DNA of 64,000 nt, taken from contig CAUJIK010000114.1 in assembly GCA_963205255.1 (NCBI GenBank), positions 1-64,000 on the forward strand. The letters run 5' to 3'. Origin of the DNA: Pseudomonadota bacterium (GTDB taxonomy: Bacteria; Pseudomonadota; Gammaproteobacteria; Steroidobacterales; Steroidobacteraceae). Shown here piece after piece: positions 1-8,452 of this stretch. The translations under genes were made by a program, and so were the position numbers. The stretch's first letter is position 1; the number at the start of each line of letters is the position of its first letter. Below the pieces are notes generated by a model. The model was not told the origin of the DNA, did not search any database, and worked only from the letters and a program-made list of their open reading frames with translations.

Positions 1-472
1 CCGCGCCGCCGCGGCCGCGCAGACCCGAATCGGTGACTTCCTGCACGATCTGCGCGCCGCTCATGCCCAGCGCGCGCGTAAGGCCCGAGTAGCCGCCCGC
101 GGCCACGTATGACGCGACGCTCACCGGGTCGATGCGCCCCACGCGCTGGAACGTGAGACGTTCCTGGCGCGTCATCCACGGCAGCTCCTCCACCGGCCCT
201 AGGCGCGCGGCATGCGGCGCGCCATCGAGCACGCCGGCGGCGAGCAGCGCGGGAACCTGATCCGCCGACACGGGGCCATAGCCTGTGCGCTGGCCACCGA
301 TCTCCACTTCGAGCAGCGGCTCGAGCCACACCATGCCGCGCGAACCCGGACGTATCAGTTCAATCGCGATGCCGAGGTTCGCGGCGTGATGCTGCAGCGC
401 CGCGGCGAGCTCATCGGCGCCGAGTGCAACCGCCGCTGTGTCGCGCGAGACGAAGACGCGCACGGCGCTCAT
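1..472 (-). CDS. fdsB: NAD-dependent formate dehydrogenase, beta subunit (FdsB/NuoF-like), N-terminal part
   Basis: Only the first 157 codons lie in the window and the gene runs off the left edge. The start is the ATG whose first base is 472, in an ATGA overlap with the fdsG stop. The visible part starts with MSAVRVFVSRD, a thioredoxin-like ferredoxin region as in FdsB, and ends at the edge with GLRGRGGA, the start of the FMN/NADH-binding glycine-rich loop shared with NuoF. In the family this subunit passes electrons from the formate dehydrogenase catalytic subunit through FMN to NAD+ in a soluble cytoplasmic complex. The order fdsG-fdsB is the usual operon order; fdsA should follow beyond the edge. 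NuoF of complex I is the main alternative, but the extra N-terminal domain favours FdsB. Confidence 0.87.
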   Translation of the reverse strand, partial: MSAVRVFVSRDTAAVALGADELAAALQHHAANLGIAIELIRPGSRGMVWLEPLLEVEIGGQRTGYGPVSADQVPALLAAGVLDGAPHAARLGPVEELPWMTRQERLTFQRVGRIDPVSVASYVAAGGYSGLTRALGMSGAQIVQEVTDSGLRGRGGA

Positions 473-945
473 GCCCGCCCCCACTGGGCGAGGATTTCCC
501 GCAGACGCTCGGGCGTCACGCGCCCGTAGATGTGGCCGTCCACCATGGCTGAGGGGCCGGCGGCGCAGTTGCCGAGACAATAGACCGGCTCGAGCGTGAA
601 GCGGCCATCGGCGGAGGTGCCGCCGTAGTCGACGCCGAGTTCGTGTTTGGCGGCCTCTTCGGTGCGGCAGCCCTGCACGGCCTGGCAGGCTTCCGCGCGG
701 CAGATCTGCACCACGTGGCGCCCCACCGGATGGCGGCGAAAGTAGTGATAGAAGCTGATTACGCCATGCACCTCGGCGCGTGAGAGATTCAGACCCTCGG
801 CGATGCGCGGCACGACGCTTTCAGGGACATGACCGAAGGCTTCCTGCACGGCATGCAGGATGGGAAGCAGACTGCCTGGCACATTGGCATGGGCAGCCAC
901 GATGGCGTCGACGCGTTCGACGCGAGATTCATCCGGCCCAGACAT
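469..945 (-). CDS. fdsG: NAD-dependent formate dehydrogenase, gamma subunit (FdsG/NuoE-like)
   Basis: The 158-aa protein is a [2Fe-2S] thioredoxin-like subunit. Its four cluster cysteines fall in two pairs: CRAEAC near residues 83-88 and CLGNC near residues 123-127. An N-terminal helical bundle contains the family motif EVHGVISFYHYF. In FdsABG-type formate dehydrogenases this subunit relays electrons between the catalytic subunit and the flavin subunit. The length matches FdsG, and the adjacent gene is FdsB-like, which argues against a complex I nuoE. It is the first visible gene of the operon. About 58 nt separate it from the neighbouring cyclo-ligase stop; this gap must hold its promoter, but I see no confident hexamer pair. 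Confidence 0.88.
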   Translation of the reverse strand: MSGPDESRVERVDAIVAAHANVPGSLLPILHAVQEAFGHVPESVVPRIAEGLNLSRAEVHGVISFYHYFRRHPVGRHVVQICRAEACQAVQGCRTEEAAKHELGVDYGGTSADGRFTLEPVYCLGNCAAGPSAMVDGHIYGRVTPERLREILAQWGRA

Positions 946-1003
946 CCTGGCGCATCCCCCGGCTCTTCAATGTATAGACGTTAATTATCCGCCTTCTGGC
1001 CGC

Positions 1004-1594
1004 TCAAAGTACACCCTGCTCGGTAACCACGGCATCGAAGGGTATGTCATGCGGCAAGGGATGGATGGATTCCAGCCGGGAGGCCGCGTAGGCGACCATG
1101 ACGGCCCGCGCGGGCCTCCCCGAGGCCAGTCGCGCAGCCAGCGTGCGGTCGAAATAGCCGCCGCCATATCCCAGCCGGAAACGCGCCGGATCGAAACCCA
1201 CCGCCGGCGCGAGGATCAGGTCGGGCTCCGTCTCCCAGGGTTCGGCGGGCTGCGGGATGTCCCAGATGCCGCGCTGCATGGGCGCCCCGGGCTCCCACAG
1301 CCTGAATTTCAGCGGCATGGCCTTGTCCTCCACCAGCGGCAAGGCGCCGCCGATGTCCTCCTGCCTGAGTCTCGCAAGCCAGGGGCGCAGATCTGGCTCG
1401 CCGCGCAGCGGCCACCAGAGACTGACCACATTCCCGGCGCACAGCCAGCCACGCTCGCGACATAACACGTCCAGGTGCTCGATCATCTGCGCAGAGGCCT
1501 GCTCGCGGGCGGCGACGGACATCTGCATGCGGGCCTCGATGAGGCGCTGCCGCTGTGAACGCCTCCAATCCATGATCTGCTGGCGCGTTTGCAT
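1004..1594 (-). CDS. fau: 5-formyltetrahydrofolate cyclo-ligase
   Basis: The 196-aa protein matches the family in length and carries the ATP/folate-binding signature RLGYGGGYFDR near residues 140-150. An acidic segment, PDLILAPAVGFD, lies just before it. The enzyme converts 5-formyl-THF to 5,10-methenyl-THF with ATP, in the cytoplasm. It sits next to formate dehydrogenase genes on the same strand, so a shared one-carbon theme is possible, but the gap between them suggests separate transcription. In many gammaproteobacteria 6S RNA lies just upstream of this gene. Here the upstream space is taken by the ada-like gene 60 bp away, and I see no 6S RNA. Confidence 0.92.
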   Translation of the reverse strand: MQTRQQIMDWRRSQRQRLIEARMQMSVAAREQASAQMIEHLDVLCRERGWLCAGNVVSLWWPLRGEPDLRPWLARLRQEDIGGALPLVEDKAMPLKFRLWEPGAPMQRGIWDIPQPAEPWETEPDLILAPAVGFDPARFRLGYGGGYFDRTLAARLASGRPARAVMVAYAASRLESIHPLPHDIPFDAVVTEQGVL

Positions 1595-1654
1595 GGCGCC
1601 ATGATCGCAAGATTCGGGATGTTCGGCAGCGGCGCCTGCGGCATGCTTGCTGCC

Positions 1655-2524
1655 ATGAGCAATGATCTACGCAACCGTCAGGCCGTCGAGCGCGCCTGCC
1701 GCCTCATCGAAACGCGCGACCCTGCCCCGTCGCTGGCGGAGCTGGCGCGCGAAGCCGGTTTCAGCGCGGCCTATTTCCAGAAGCTGTTCGTCGCCACGGT
1801 GGGTGTCAGCCCCAAGGCCTATGGCATCACGTTGCGCCGGCGCCGCCTGACCAACGCGCTGCATGGCGCGGGGCGCGTGACCGAGGCCATCTATGATGCC
1901 GGCTATGCGGCGAGCTCCGCGGCCTATCGCGACATCCATCCCATGGGCATGAAACCCTCGCGCATCCGCCGTGGTGGAGCGGCTGAACGCATCCGCTGCG
2001 CCAGCGCGCGCAGCAGCCTGGGGCCATTGATGATTGCCGCCACGCAGCGCGGACTGTGCGCGGTGGAATTCGGCGCTGAAGCCGAAACCCTGGAGGCACT
2101 GCAACGGAAATTTCCGCAGGCCGTCATCGAGCCTGCCGACCGCGAGCTGGAAGACTGGGTGGCACGAGTGGTGAGGCTCATCGACCAGCCTGGCGAAGCG
2201 CAGGCGCTGCCGCTGGACATCCGCGGCACCGCCTTCCAGACCAAGGTGTGGCGCGCGCTGACGCGCATACCGGTGGGAACGACGCTGTCCTATGCCCAGG
2301 TTGCCGAGCGCATTGGTGCTCCGGGCAGCGCGCGGGCCGTGGCCCGGGCCTGTGCCTCGAACTCCGTGGCCGTGGTGGTGCCCTGTCACCGTGTGGTGCG
2401 CACGGATGGTTCGGTGTCGGGATACCGGTGGGGTGTGCAGCGCAAGCGTGCGCTGCTGGCGCGCGAAGCGGCCGCGGTGCGGGAGCAACCCCGCGCGCGG
2501 CCGGTCAGATCCAGCCGTAATTGA
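1655..2524 (+). CDS. Ada-like AraC-family regulator fused to O6-methylguanine-DNA methyltransferase
   Basis: The protein is about 289 aa. Residues ~1-110 form an AraC-type helix-turn-helix. Residues ~120-285 form the alkyltransferase, with the acceptor site VPCHRVVR and the upstream RAVARACASN helix. The C-terminal two thirds align well with E. coli Ada, but the N-terminal zinc/methylphosphotriester domain (about 85 residues, with the regulatory cysteine) is absent. It should repair O6-methylguanine, but it cannot be switched on by phosphotriester repair as classical Ada is. I chose ATG 1655, where family similarity begins; in-frame ATGs at 1589 and 1643 would add unconserved residues. The 3' end overlaps the convergent oxygenase gene by 20 bp. 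Confidence 0.85.
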   Translation: MSNDLRNRQAVERACRLIETRDPAPSLAELAREAGFSAAYFQKLFVATVGVSPKAYGITLRRRRLTNALHGAGRVTEAIYDAGYAASSAAYRDIHPMGMKPSRIRRGGAAERIRCASARSSLGPLMIAATQRGLCAVEFGAEAETLEALQRKFPQAVIEPADRELEDWVARVVRLIDQPGEAQALPLDIRGTAFQTKVWRALTRIPVGTTLSYAQVAERIGAPGSARAVARACASNSVAVVVPCHRVVRTDGSVSGYRWGVQRKRALLAREAAAVREQPRARPVRSSRN

Positions 2525-3122
2525 AGCTGATGCTGATGCGCTCGCCGTTCACGGGATTCGGCGGCACTTCGTGGCGCAGCCAGCTCTCGAACAGCAGCAG
2601 CTGGCCGGCAACGGCGGGCAGCGTCACCCACTGGCGGTTCTCGATGCGCGCATCCGGATGCCGTGGCGGCGCGCCCATGTAGCGATCCAGCCGCGGGTCC
2701 TCGAATTTCAGCCCCGGAGCGCCGCGCGGCATGCGCACATAGTAGGTGCCGCTCACCACCGAAAGCGGATGCAGATGCAGGCTGTGGGTGACGCCGCGCG
2801 GCATCACATTCACCCAGCAATCCGTCATGGCGAGCACGCGATCACCCAGATCGAACTGGAGCTCAGCCGCGAAGCGGCGTACATGGGTGTTGATGCGGCG
2901 TTGCAGCTGCGCGAAGGTCGGCGACATCTGCTGCATGTGGGCCACGGAGGCATACGAGGTGTAGCCACCCGGATAGTTGTCGGCCGACCAGCGTTGTCCG
3001 GCCACATCATCCAGCGCGAGTTGCCGGCATTCGCGCAACAGCCGCGCGTTGAGCAACTGGTTCGCGGCGCCCGACAGACGCGCGCTGTGGATGCGCGTCG
3101 GAAACAGGGTGTGCAGCGTCAA
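2505..3122 (-). CDS. Putative 2OG-Fe(II) oxygenase (TIGR02466 type)
   Basis: The 205-aa protein resembles the TIGR02466 / 2OG-FeII_Oxy_5 family. SLHLHPLSVVSGTYYV near residues 114-129 supplies the proximal metal-ligand region. WLRHEVPPN near residues 181-189 has the distal His, and ERISISFNY the Arg for 2-oxoglutarate. The substrate is unknown. The start is TTG at 3122 inside a TTGA overlap with the ccmI stop, so it is probably translated by coupling as the last gene of the ccm operon. No link between this family and cytochrome c maturation is established, so co-transcription may be coincidental. Confidence 0.8.
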   Translation of the reverse strand: MTLHTLFPTRIHSARLSGAANQLLNARLLRECRQLALDDVAGQRWSADNYPGGYTSYASVAHMQQMSPTFAQLQRRINTHVRRFAAELQFDLGDRVLAMTDCWVNVMPRGVTHSLHLHPLSVVSGTYYVRMPRGAPGLKFEDPRLDRYMGAPPRHPDARIENRQWVTLPAVAGQLLLFESWLRHEVPPNPVNGERISISFNYGWI

Positions 3123-4138
3123 GGCTTCAGCTGCCCGATCTCGATCGTGGCGCGCTGCGCGGCGCCGGCCTTCACGCGCACACTGCCGAAGGGATCACCC
3201 GCCACGGCATTGGCGCCGCCGCCATTGGCAATGCGTGCCTCGATCTCCAGCTCCTGCCCTTCCACGAAGCCGGTGCCGGCAATCATGGCGTCGCTGCTGC
3301 GCAGTTCCACGTCCTGCGGGAACCGGGCTTCGAGGCGGCGCGCGGCCAGCGGCGCTCCACGCTGCCCTGGCGCCCGGGCCAGAATGAACAACGGCGCGCC
3401 GGTCGCCACCTTGCCCGCCACCGCCTGCGAGAGCGTGATGCGCAGCGGCACGGAGACGGCTGCGTTCGGCGCCGCGGCCCTTGAATCCGCCACCTGCGCG
3501 GCTTGGGGCTCAGGTCCTTCCAGCGCGCGCACCTGATCCTCGATGACACGGCGCACTTCGGGCGGCGGGTCGGCTTCGAGCAGTTTCACGAAGCGCTCGC
3601 GCGCCAGCGGGCGTTCGTTCCGCTCCAGCGCCGCGATGGCGGCAAAGAACAATGCCCGGCCGGAGTTCGGATCCAGCTCCAGCGCCTGCTCGAACAGGTG
3701 CCCGGCGCGACCATCCAGAGTGCTCTGTCCGCCGAGCACCAGCGCCTCTGCCAGACCCATCAGGGCTTCGGCATTGCTGTTGCCGGCCAGCGGGTTTGCA
3801 CGCTGGTAGGCGCGCGCCGCCAGCGGAAACTGCTCCATCGCGCTGTATGAGCGCCCCAGCGTCAGCCAGCCGTTCATGTCCCCGGGGTTGCGCTCCATGC
3901 GGCGCGCCAGCCGTCCGACCATCGCCGCCGGATCGTCGGCCGAGGCCGCGGCCTGCGCCCAGTTCCACTTGCTCGATGTCGGATACAGCAGCGCCGCCGC
4001 CGATGCCAGCAGCAGCGACGCCGCCACCGCCAGCGTCACGGCGGGCGGCAAGCCCTCGTGCCGCCGCAGCAGGGGCAGTGCGATCAGTGCGACGGCGATC
4101 AGTGTGAGCAGTACGGCGACAGCGACGAAGGCGCTCAT
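3119..4138 (-). CDS. ccmI: Cytochrome c maturation protein CcmI (TPR protein)
   Basis: The 339-aa protein has an N-terminal transmembrane helix (about residues 5-23), a cytoplasmic basic stretch, a second helix (about 32-52), then periplasmic TPR units from about residue 75, including WLTLGRSYSAMEQFPLAARAY-type repeats. The C-terminal third is a beta-rich domain typical of fused CcmI/CycH. CcmI holds apocytochrome c for the heme lyase CcmFH on the periplasmic side. The start overlaps the ccmH stop by ATGA, and the stop overlaps the next gene by TTGA. Position and fold agree with System I operons. Confidence 0.9.
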   Translation of the reverse strand: MSAFVAVAVLLTLIAVALIALPLLRRHEGLPPAVTLAVAASLLLASAAALLYPTSSKWNWAQAAASADDPAAMVGRLARRMERNPGDMNGWLTLGRSYSAMEQFPLAARAYQRANPLAGNSNAEALMGLAEALVLGGQSTLDGRAGHLFEQALELDPNSGRALFFAAIAALERNERPLARERFVKLLEADPPPEVRRVIEDQVRALEGPEPQAAQVADSRAAAPNAAVSVPLRITLSQAVAGKVATGAPLFILARAPGQRGAPLAARRLEARFPQDVELRSSDAMIAGTGFVEGQELEIEARIANGGGANAVAGDPFGSVRVKAGAAQRATIEIGQLKP

Positions 4139-4572
4139 TCAGACGGAACCTCATCCACGACAGAATCGTCGCTATCCAGCAATTCACGGCGTTGCCGCAC
4201 CACGCGCCAGGCCACCACACCGCCCAGCAGCAGGAAGATGCCCGGCGCCAGCCACAGCCAGGCGTTGCCCGCCGACCAGCGCGGACGCAGCAGGATCACT
4301 TCACCATAGCGCTCCACCATGTACTGACGGATCTGCTCGTCGCTGCGGCCGGCGACGATCATCTCGCGCACCTGGCGGCGGATGTCCACGGCGAACATGG
4401 CCGAGGTGTCGGCCACCGTTTCGCCTACGCATTTGAGGCAGCGCATCTCGCGCGTCAGCGCGAGGTAGCGCGCCTGCTCACCCTCGTCCGGCAACGGCGG
4501 CACGGGATCGATGGCATGCGCCGGCAAGGCGAGCAGCAACCACAGCATGAGCACACCGCAGTGGCGCATCAT
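4135..4572 (-). CDS. ccmH: Cytochrome c maturation thiol-disulfide protein CcmH
   Basis: The 145-aa protein has a signal peptide ending near AHA (residue 20) and the redox motif MRCLKC at about residues 43-48. The usual three-helix bundle region follows, then a C-terminal membrane helix (about 103-125). CcmH keeps the CXXCH cysteines of apocytochrome c reduced for heme ligation, with CcmG, CcmF and CcmI. The start is ATG 4572 in an ATGA overlap with ccmG; a longer open frame upstream lies inside ccmG and lacks a signal peptide. It is a short, single-module CcmH, with the TPR part encoded separately as ccmI. Confidence 0.92.
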   Translation of the reverse strand: MMRHCGVLMLWLLLALPAHAIDPVPPLPDEGEQARYLALTREMRCLKCVGETVADTSAMFAVDIRRQVREMIVAGRSDEQIRQYMVERYGEVILLRPRWSAGNAWLWLAPGIFLLLGGVVAWRVVRQRRELLDSDDSVVDEVPSE

Positions 4573-5099
4573 GGCGCGCGGCCTTCGATATGGGGCAGCA
4601 GTCTGGCCGCCCAGTTCTGCGGTGTGATCACGCCGACGATCTTCTCCACCACCACGCCCTGCGGATTGACCAGGAAGGTCTCGGGCGCGCCATACACGCC
4701 CCAGTCGATGGCGACGCGCCCTTCGCGATCCTCCGGCACGGAAGCGTAAGGGTTGCCCAGCTGCGCAAGCCAGGCGCGCGCCTGCTCCGGTTCGTCCTTG
4801 TAGTTGAGCCCCACGATCTCGACCTTGCCGGTCTTCTGGATTTCCAGCAGCGTCGGGTGCTCCACGCGGCACTCCACGCACCAAGTGCCCCAGACATTGA
4901 GCAGATACCATTTGCCGGCGTAGGCGCTGTTGTTCACCAGCTGTTCCTGCGCCAGCAGGTCCGGAAGCTCGAACTGCGGCGCCGTGCGCCCGATCAGCGC
5001 CGAGGGCACGATCTGCCTGTCCGGCACCCGCTTGAGCGTCACGCCGAACAACACCACGAGCAGCAGGAATACGCCGAGCGGAATGACGAAACGGTTCAT
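4569..5099 (-). CDS. ccmG: Cytochrome c maturation thioredoxin CcmG (DsbE)
   Basis: The 176-aa membrane-anchored thioredoxin has an N-terminal helix at residues 4-22, a thioredoxin fold and the active site WGTWCVEC near residues 70-77. The cis-proline region is GAPETFLV. It reduces apocytochrome c or CcmH in the periplasm, with electrons from CcdA or DsbD. ATG 5099 was chosen because it precedes the membrane anchor and forms an ATGA overlap with the ccmF stop. The longer open frame continuing to 5276 is ccmF read in another frame. Confidence 0.93.
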   Translation of the reverse strand: MNRFVIPLGVFLLLVVLFGVTLKRVPDRQIVPSALIGRTAPQFELPDLLAQEQLVNNSAYAGKWYLLNVWGTWCVECRVEHPTLLEIQKTGKVEIVGLNYKDEPEQARAWLAQLGNPYASVPEDREGRVAIDWGVYGAPETFLVNPQGVVVEKIVGVITPQNWAARLLPHIEGRAP

Positions 5100-7069
5100 G
5101 CCTGCTGCCCCTGTGGCTGTCCCTGGGCGACGGCTGCAGCGGATGCGGCCTCGGCCTCCCGCTCCCGGCGCCGGTAGCGGCGATCCATGGCCGCGACCAG
5201 CCCGCCCAGCGCCATCAGTGCCGAGCCCAGCCACACCAGACGCATCAGCGGCCGCACCTGCAGGCGCACGCTCCATGCGCCCTCGCCCAGTTCCTCGCCC
5301 AGCGTGGTCAGAAGATCGCGCCGCCAGGAAACACCCAGCGCTGCCTCTGCCAGCGACTGCCGCTGCACCCAGTAGTGGCGCCGCTCCGGCAGCAGCAGCA
5401 CTTCCGCGCGGCCGTCGCGCAGCACCTCGACGCGCGCCTGCTTGGCGTCGTAGTTGGGTCCTTCCACATCGCGCACCTCGTCGAAGCGGAAGGTGTAATC
5501 ACCCAGCTGCACGCTGTCGCCCGGCTTCATGGCGACGTCGCGCTCCAGCATCCGCGTTTCCATGGTGGTGATGCCCACCGTGATGATGCCCAGACCCACA
5601 TGCGCCAGCGTCATGCCGGCAATGGCGGGCGGCAGCGACAGGCCGCGTCGCAGACGATCCACTGGATCGATCAGCGCCGAGATGATGATCCACAGCCCCA
5701 GCACCACACCCAGCGGCCCGAGCAGCGAGCGGTCGCCGTAAAGACCCAGCATGATGGCAAGACCCACCGCCAGCGCCAGGGCGAGGCTGCCGAGGATGCG
5801 GCGGCGCGAGCCTCCCAGTCCGCCGCGCTTCCAGTGCGCGAACATGCCCAGCGACACCAGCGCCAGCAGCGGCAGCATGGGCAGCAGGAAGGTGGGGTTG
5901 AAGTAAGGCGCGCCCACCGAGATCGTGCCCAGCCCCAGTCCGTCGGCGATCATGGGCGCGAGCGTGCCGCCGAACACCACGCCGGTGGCGATGACCAGCA
6001 GGATGTTGTTGAACAGCAGGAAGCTCTCGCGCGAACTGAGGTCGAAGCCGGCCTGCGAACGCAGCAGCGGCGCGCGCCATATATAAAGCGCCAGCGCGCC
6101 GCCGATGGTCAGCGCCAGCAATGCCAGGATGAAGATGCCGCGTCCCGGATCGGCCGCGAAACTGTGCACCGACACCAGCACGCCCGAGCGCACCATGAAG
6201 GTCGCGAGCAGGCAGAACGAGAACGACAGGATGGCCAGCAGCAGCGTCCAGCTCTTGAACAGGCCGCGCTTGTCGGTCACCGCCAGCGAGTGGATCAATG
6301 CGGTGCCCAGCAGCCAGGGCATCAGGATGGAGTTCTCCACCGGATCCCAGGCCCACCAGCCGCCCCATCCCAGTTCGTAGTAGGCCCACCAGCTGCCCAG
6401 CGCGATGCCCACGGTGAGGAACATCCAGGCCACTGTGGTCCACGGCCGCGTCCAGCGTGCCCAGGTCTGGTCGAGCTTGCCTTCCAGCATGGCCGCGCAG
6501 GCGAAGGCGAAGGCCACTGAGAAACCCACATAGCCCACATAGAGCATGGGGGGGTGCAGCGTCAGCGCCAGGTCCTGCAGCACGGGGTTGAGATCCACGC
6601 CATCGGGCGGCCCGGGCTGCAGGCGCGCGAAGGGATTGGAGGTGGCCAGCGAAAACAGGATGCTGCCCGTGCTGATGATGCCCAGCACGCCCAGCACGCG
6701 GGCCGAAAAGGCCGCGGGCAGATTGCCGGAAAAGGCCGCCACCGACAGCGACCAGACCGCCAGCACCAGCACCCAGAACAGCATGCTGCCCTCGTGGTTG
6801 CCCCATACGGCGGCGACGCGGAAGTAGATGGGCAGTGCTGAATTCGAGTGGCTGGCAACCAGCTGCACCGAGAAATCGTTGTGCACGAAGGACCACACCA
6901 GGCAGCCGAAGGCCAGCGCCAGCATGACGAACTGGCCGGTCACCGCCGGCACCACGGCGCGGATCAGGCGCGCGTCGCGCCGCCACGGGCCGACGAGACC
7001 AAACAGCGACTGCGCCGCGGCCAGCAGCAGCGCCAGGATCAGCGCGAAATGTCCGACTTCGGGCAGCAT
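5096..7069 (-). CDS. ccmF: Cytochrome c heme lyase subunit CcmF
   Basis: The 657-aa polytopic membrane protein has about 14-15 hydrophobic segments and the tryptophan-rich heme-handling motif WGGWWAWDPVENS at about residues 225-237. Conserved histidines flank it, as in the family. A large periplasmic loop sits near the C terminus (about 510-600). CcmF takes heme from holo-CcmE and ligates it to apocytochrome c. ATG 7069 starts the conserved segment MLPEVGHFAL; an upstream in-frame ATG at 7108 lies in ccmE and would add a basic, unconserved leader. It is 4 nt from the ccmE stop, and the length is standard. Confidence 0.95.
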   Translation of the reverse strand: MLPEVGHFALILALLLAAAQSLFGLVGPWRRDARLIRAVVPAVTGQFVMLALAFGCLVWSFVHNDFSVQLVASHSNSALPIYFRVAAVWGNHEGSMLFWVLVLAVWSLSVAAFSGNLPAAFSARVLGVLGIISTGSILFSLATSNPFARLQPGPPDGVDLNPVLQDLALTLHPPMLYVGYVGFSVAFAFACAAMLEGKLDQTWARWTRPWTTVAWMFLTVGIALGSWWAYYELGWGGWWAWDPVENSILMPWLLGTALIHSLAVTDKRGLFKSWTLLLAILSFSFCLLATFMVRSGVLVSVHSFAADPGRGIFILALLALTIGGALALYIWRAPLLRSQAGFDLSSRESFLLFNNILLVIATGVVFGGTLAPMIADGLGLGTISVGAPYFNPTFLLPMLPLLALVSLGMFAHWKRGGLGGSRRRILGSLALALAVGLAIMLGLYGDRSLLGPLGVVLGLWIIISALIDPVDRLRRGLSLPPAIAGMTLAHVGLGIITVGITTMETRMLERDVAMKPGDSVQLGDYTFRFDEVRDVEGPNYDAKQARVEVLRDGRAEVLLLPERRHYWVQRQSLAEAALGVSWRRDLLTTLGEELGEGAWSVRLQVRPLMRLVWLGSALMALGGLVAAMDRRYRRREREAEAASAAAVAQGQPQGQQA

Positions 7070-7073
7070 GGGC

Positions 7074-7526
7074 TCAGCCGCCCTGCGCCGGTTCGAGCCG
7101 CGATTCACCGCGCTTCAGCGAGCGCTCTACTTCGGGCGGCATGTATTTCTCGTCATGCTTGGCGAGCACTTCATCGGCAACGAAGATGCCGCCGGCATTC
7201 AGCCTGCCGTGCGCAACCACTCCCTGCCCTTCCTTGAAGAGGTCCGGCAGCACGCCGCTGTAGGTCACATTCAGTTCATGCTTGAAGTCGGTGACCACGA
7301 AGCGTGTCTCCAGTGTGCCCGATACGCGTTGCACGCTGCCTTCCTGCACCATGCCGCCGAGCCGGAAGCGGGCACCCTCCTGCACCTCGCCTTCCGCCAC
7401 CTGCGTGGGGTCGAAGAAAAACATCACATTGCTGCGGAAGGCCTGCAGCGCCAGCACGGCGGCAATGGCGACGCCCGCCAGGATGCCCAGCACCAGATAC
7501 AGGCGTTTGCGGCGGGTGGGTGTCAT
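7074..7526 (-). CDS. ccmE: Heme chaperone CcmE
   Basis: The 150-aa protein has one N-terminal membrane helix (about residues 9-28) and a periplasmic OB fold. The covalent heme-binding His is in LAKHDEKYMP, near residue 124, followed by the conserved Tyr. CcmE receives heme from the CcmABCD complex and delivers it to CcmF. ATG 7526 forms an ATGA overlap with the ccmD stop. The in-frame extension up to 7643 reads through ccmD in the wrong frame and was discarded. Confidence 0.95.
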   Translation of the reverse strand: MTPTRRKRLYLVLGILAGVAIAAVLALQAFRSNVMFFFDPTQVAEGEVQEGARFRLGGMVQEGSVQRVSGTLETRFVVTDFKHELNVTYSGVLPDLFKEGQGVVAHGRLNAGGIFVADEVLAKHDEKYMPPEVERSLKRGESRLEPAQGG

Positions 7527-7684
7527 GACTGCTCCTGGATCGCAAGTTTGCGTCTGGCTTCCTGTCTGGCGCGGCCAAGCAGCCGCCGTGCCCGCCATGC
7601 CTCGAAGGCAAGGCCTGCCATGGCCAGCGCGTAGGCCGGCCACACGAAAGGCCAGTAGCCGCTCATTGCGAAGAACTCACCCAT
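7523..7684 (-). CDS. ccmD: Heme exporter protein CcmD
   Basis: This short 53-aa gene was found by translating the space between ccmC and ccmE. The product starts MGEFFAMSGYWPFVWPAYAL, has one membrane helix and then a very basic cytoplasmic tail. That layout and the YWPFVWPAYA segment are typical of CcmD, which holds CcmE to the CcmABC transporter during heme release. Its start is in a TGATG junction with the ccmC stop, and its stop is in an ATGA overlap with ccmE. No other reading of this space is plausible. Confidence 0.93.
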   Translation of the reverse strand: MGEFFAMSGYWPFVWPAYALAMAGLAFEAWRARRLLGRARQEARRKLAIQEQS

Positions 7685-8442
7685 CAGGCCGACCCTCCTG
7701 CCGCGTCGCGCGCCAACGCCTCACGCACCCATTGACCACCGCGGTCGCGCCGCAGCACCTCGGCGCGCGCGCGCACCAGCATGATCCAGAAGAAATACAG
7801 CGTGTAGGCCAGCGCCATCAGCAGCAGCGGCCAGAGCATTTCCCAGGGCATGGCGGGTTTGTCCATGCGCATTACCGTGGGCGCCTGGTGCAGCGAATTC
7901 CACCAGTCCACCGAGAAACGCACGATGGGCACATTCACCACTCCGACGATGGCCAGCACCGCGCTGGCGCGGTCGGCGCGGTCCGGATCGTCGATGGCGC
8001 TGCGCAGCCCGATATAGCCGAGAAAGAAGAACAGCAGGAACAGCTGCGAGACGATGCGCGGATCCCAGGCCCACCAGGTTCCCCAGGTCGGCTGCCCCCA
8101 GATCATGCCCGTGACCAGCGACACCACCGTGAAGCTCACGCCAGCGGGTGCGCAGGCCACCGCCACCGCATGAGCCACCTTGATGCGCCACACCAGACCG
8201 ATGGCGGCGGACACCGCCATAGTGGTGTAGGTCATCAATGCCAGCCAGGAGGCCGGCACATGCACGTAGATGATGCGGAAGGCATCACTCTGGTAGTAAT
8301 CCACCGGCGCGCGCACCAGCCCGCCATAGAGCGAGACCAGCACCAGCACCAGTGCCGACCAGCCGAACCAGGGCGCAAGCTTGCCGGCCACACGATAAAA
8401 GTATGGTGGCGATCCGAAACGATGGAACCAGGCCCAGCTCAT
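7684..8442 (-). CDS. ccmC: Heme exporter subunit CcmC
   Basis: The 252-aa integral membrane protein has six hydrophobic segments and the tryptophan-rich motif WGTWWAWDPR at about residues 121-130. Histidines lie in the preceding (VHVPASW) and following (NSLHQ) periplasmic loops. CcmC binds heme and attaches it to CcmE. It belongs to the same heme-handling superfamily as CcmF. It is 10 nt downstream of ccmB in the ccm operon, and the length fits the family. Confidence 0.95.
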   Translation of the reverse strand: MSWAWFHRFGSPPYFYRVAGKLAPWFGWSALVLVLVSLYGGLVRAPVDYYQSDAFRIIYVHVPASWLALMTYTTMAVSAAIGLVWRIKVAHAVAVACAPAGVSFTVVSLVTGMIWGQPTWGTWWAWDPRIVSQLFLLFFFLGYIGLRSAIDDPDRADRASAVLAIVGVVNVPIVRFSVDWWNSLHQAPTVMRMDKPAMPWEMLWPLLLMALAYTLYFFWIMLVRARAEVLRRDRGGQWVREALARDAAGGSA

Positions 8443-8452
8443 CTTTCCGATT

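Noticed and set aside
1595..1654. 6S RNA next to the cyclo-ligase gene.
   Set aside because: The upstream space is only 60 bp before the ada-like gene, too short for the 180-nt RNA.
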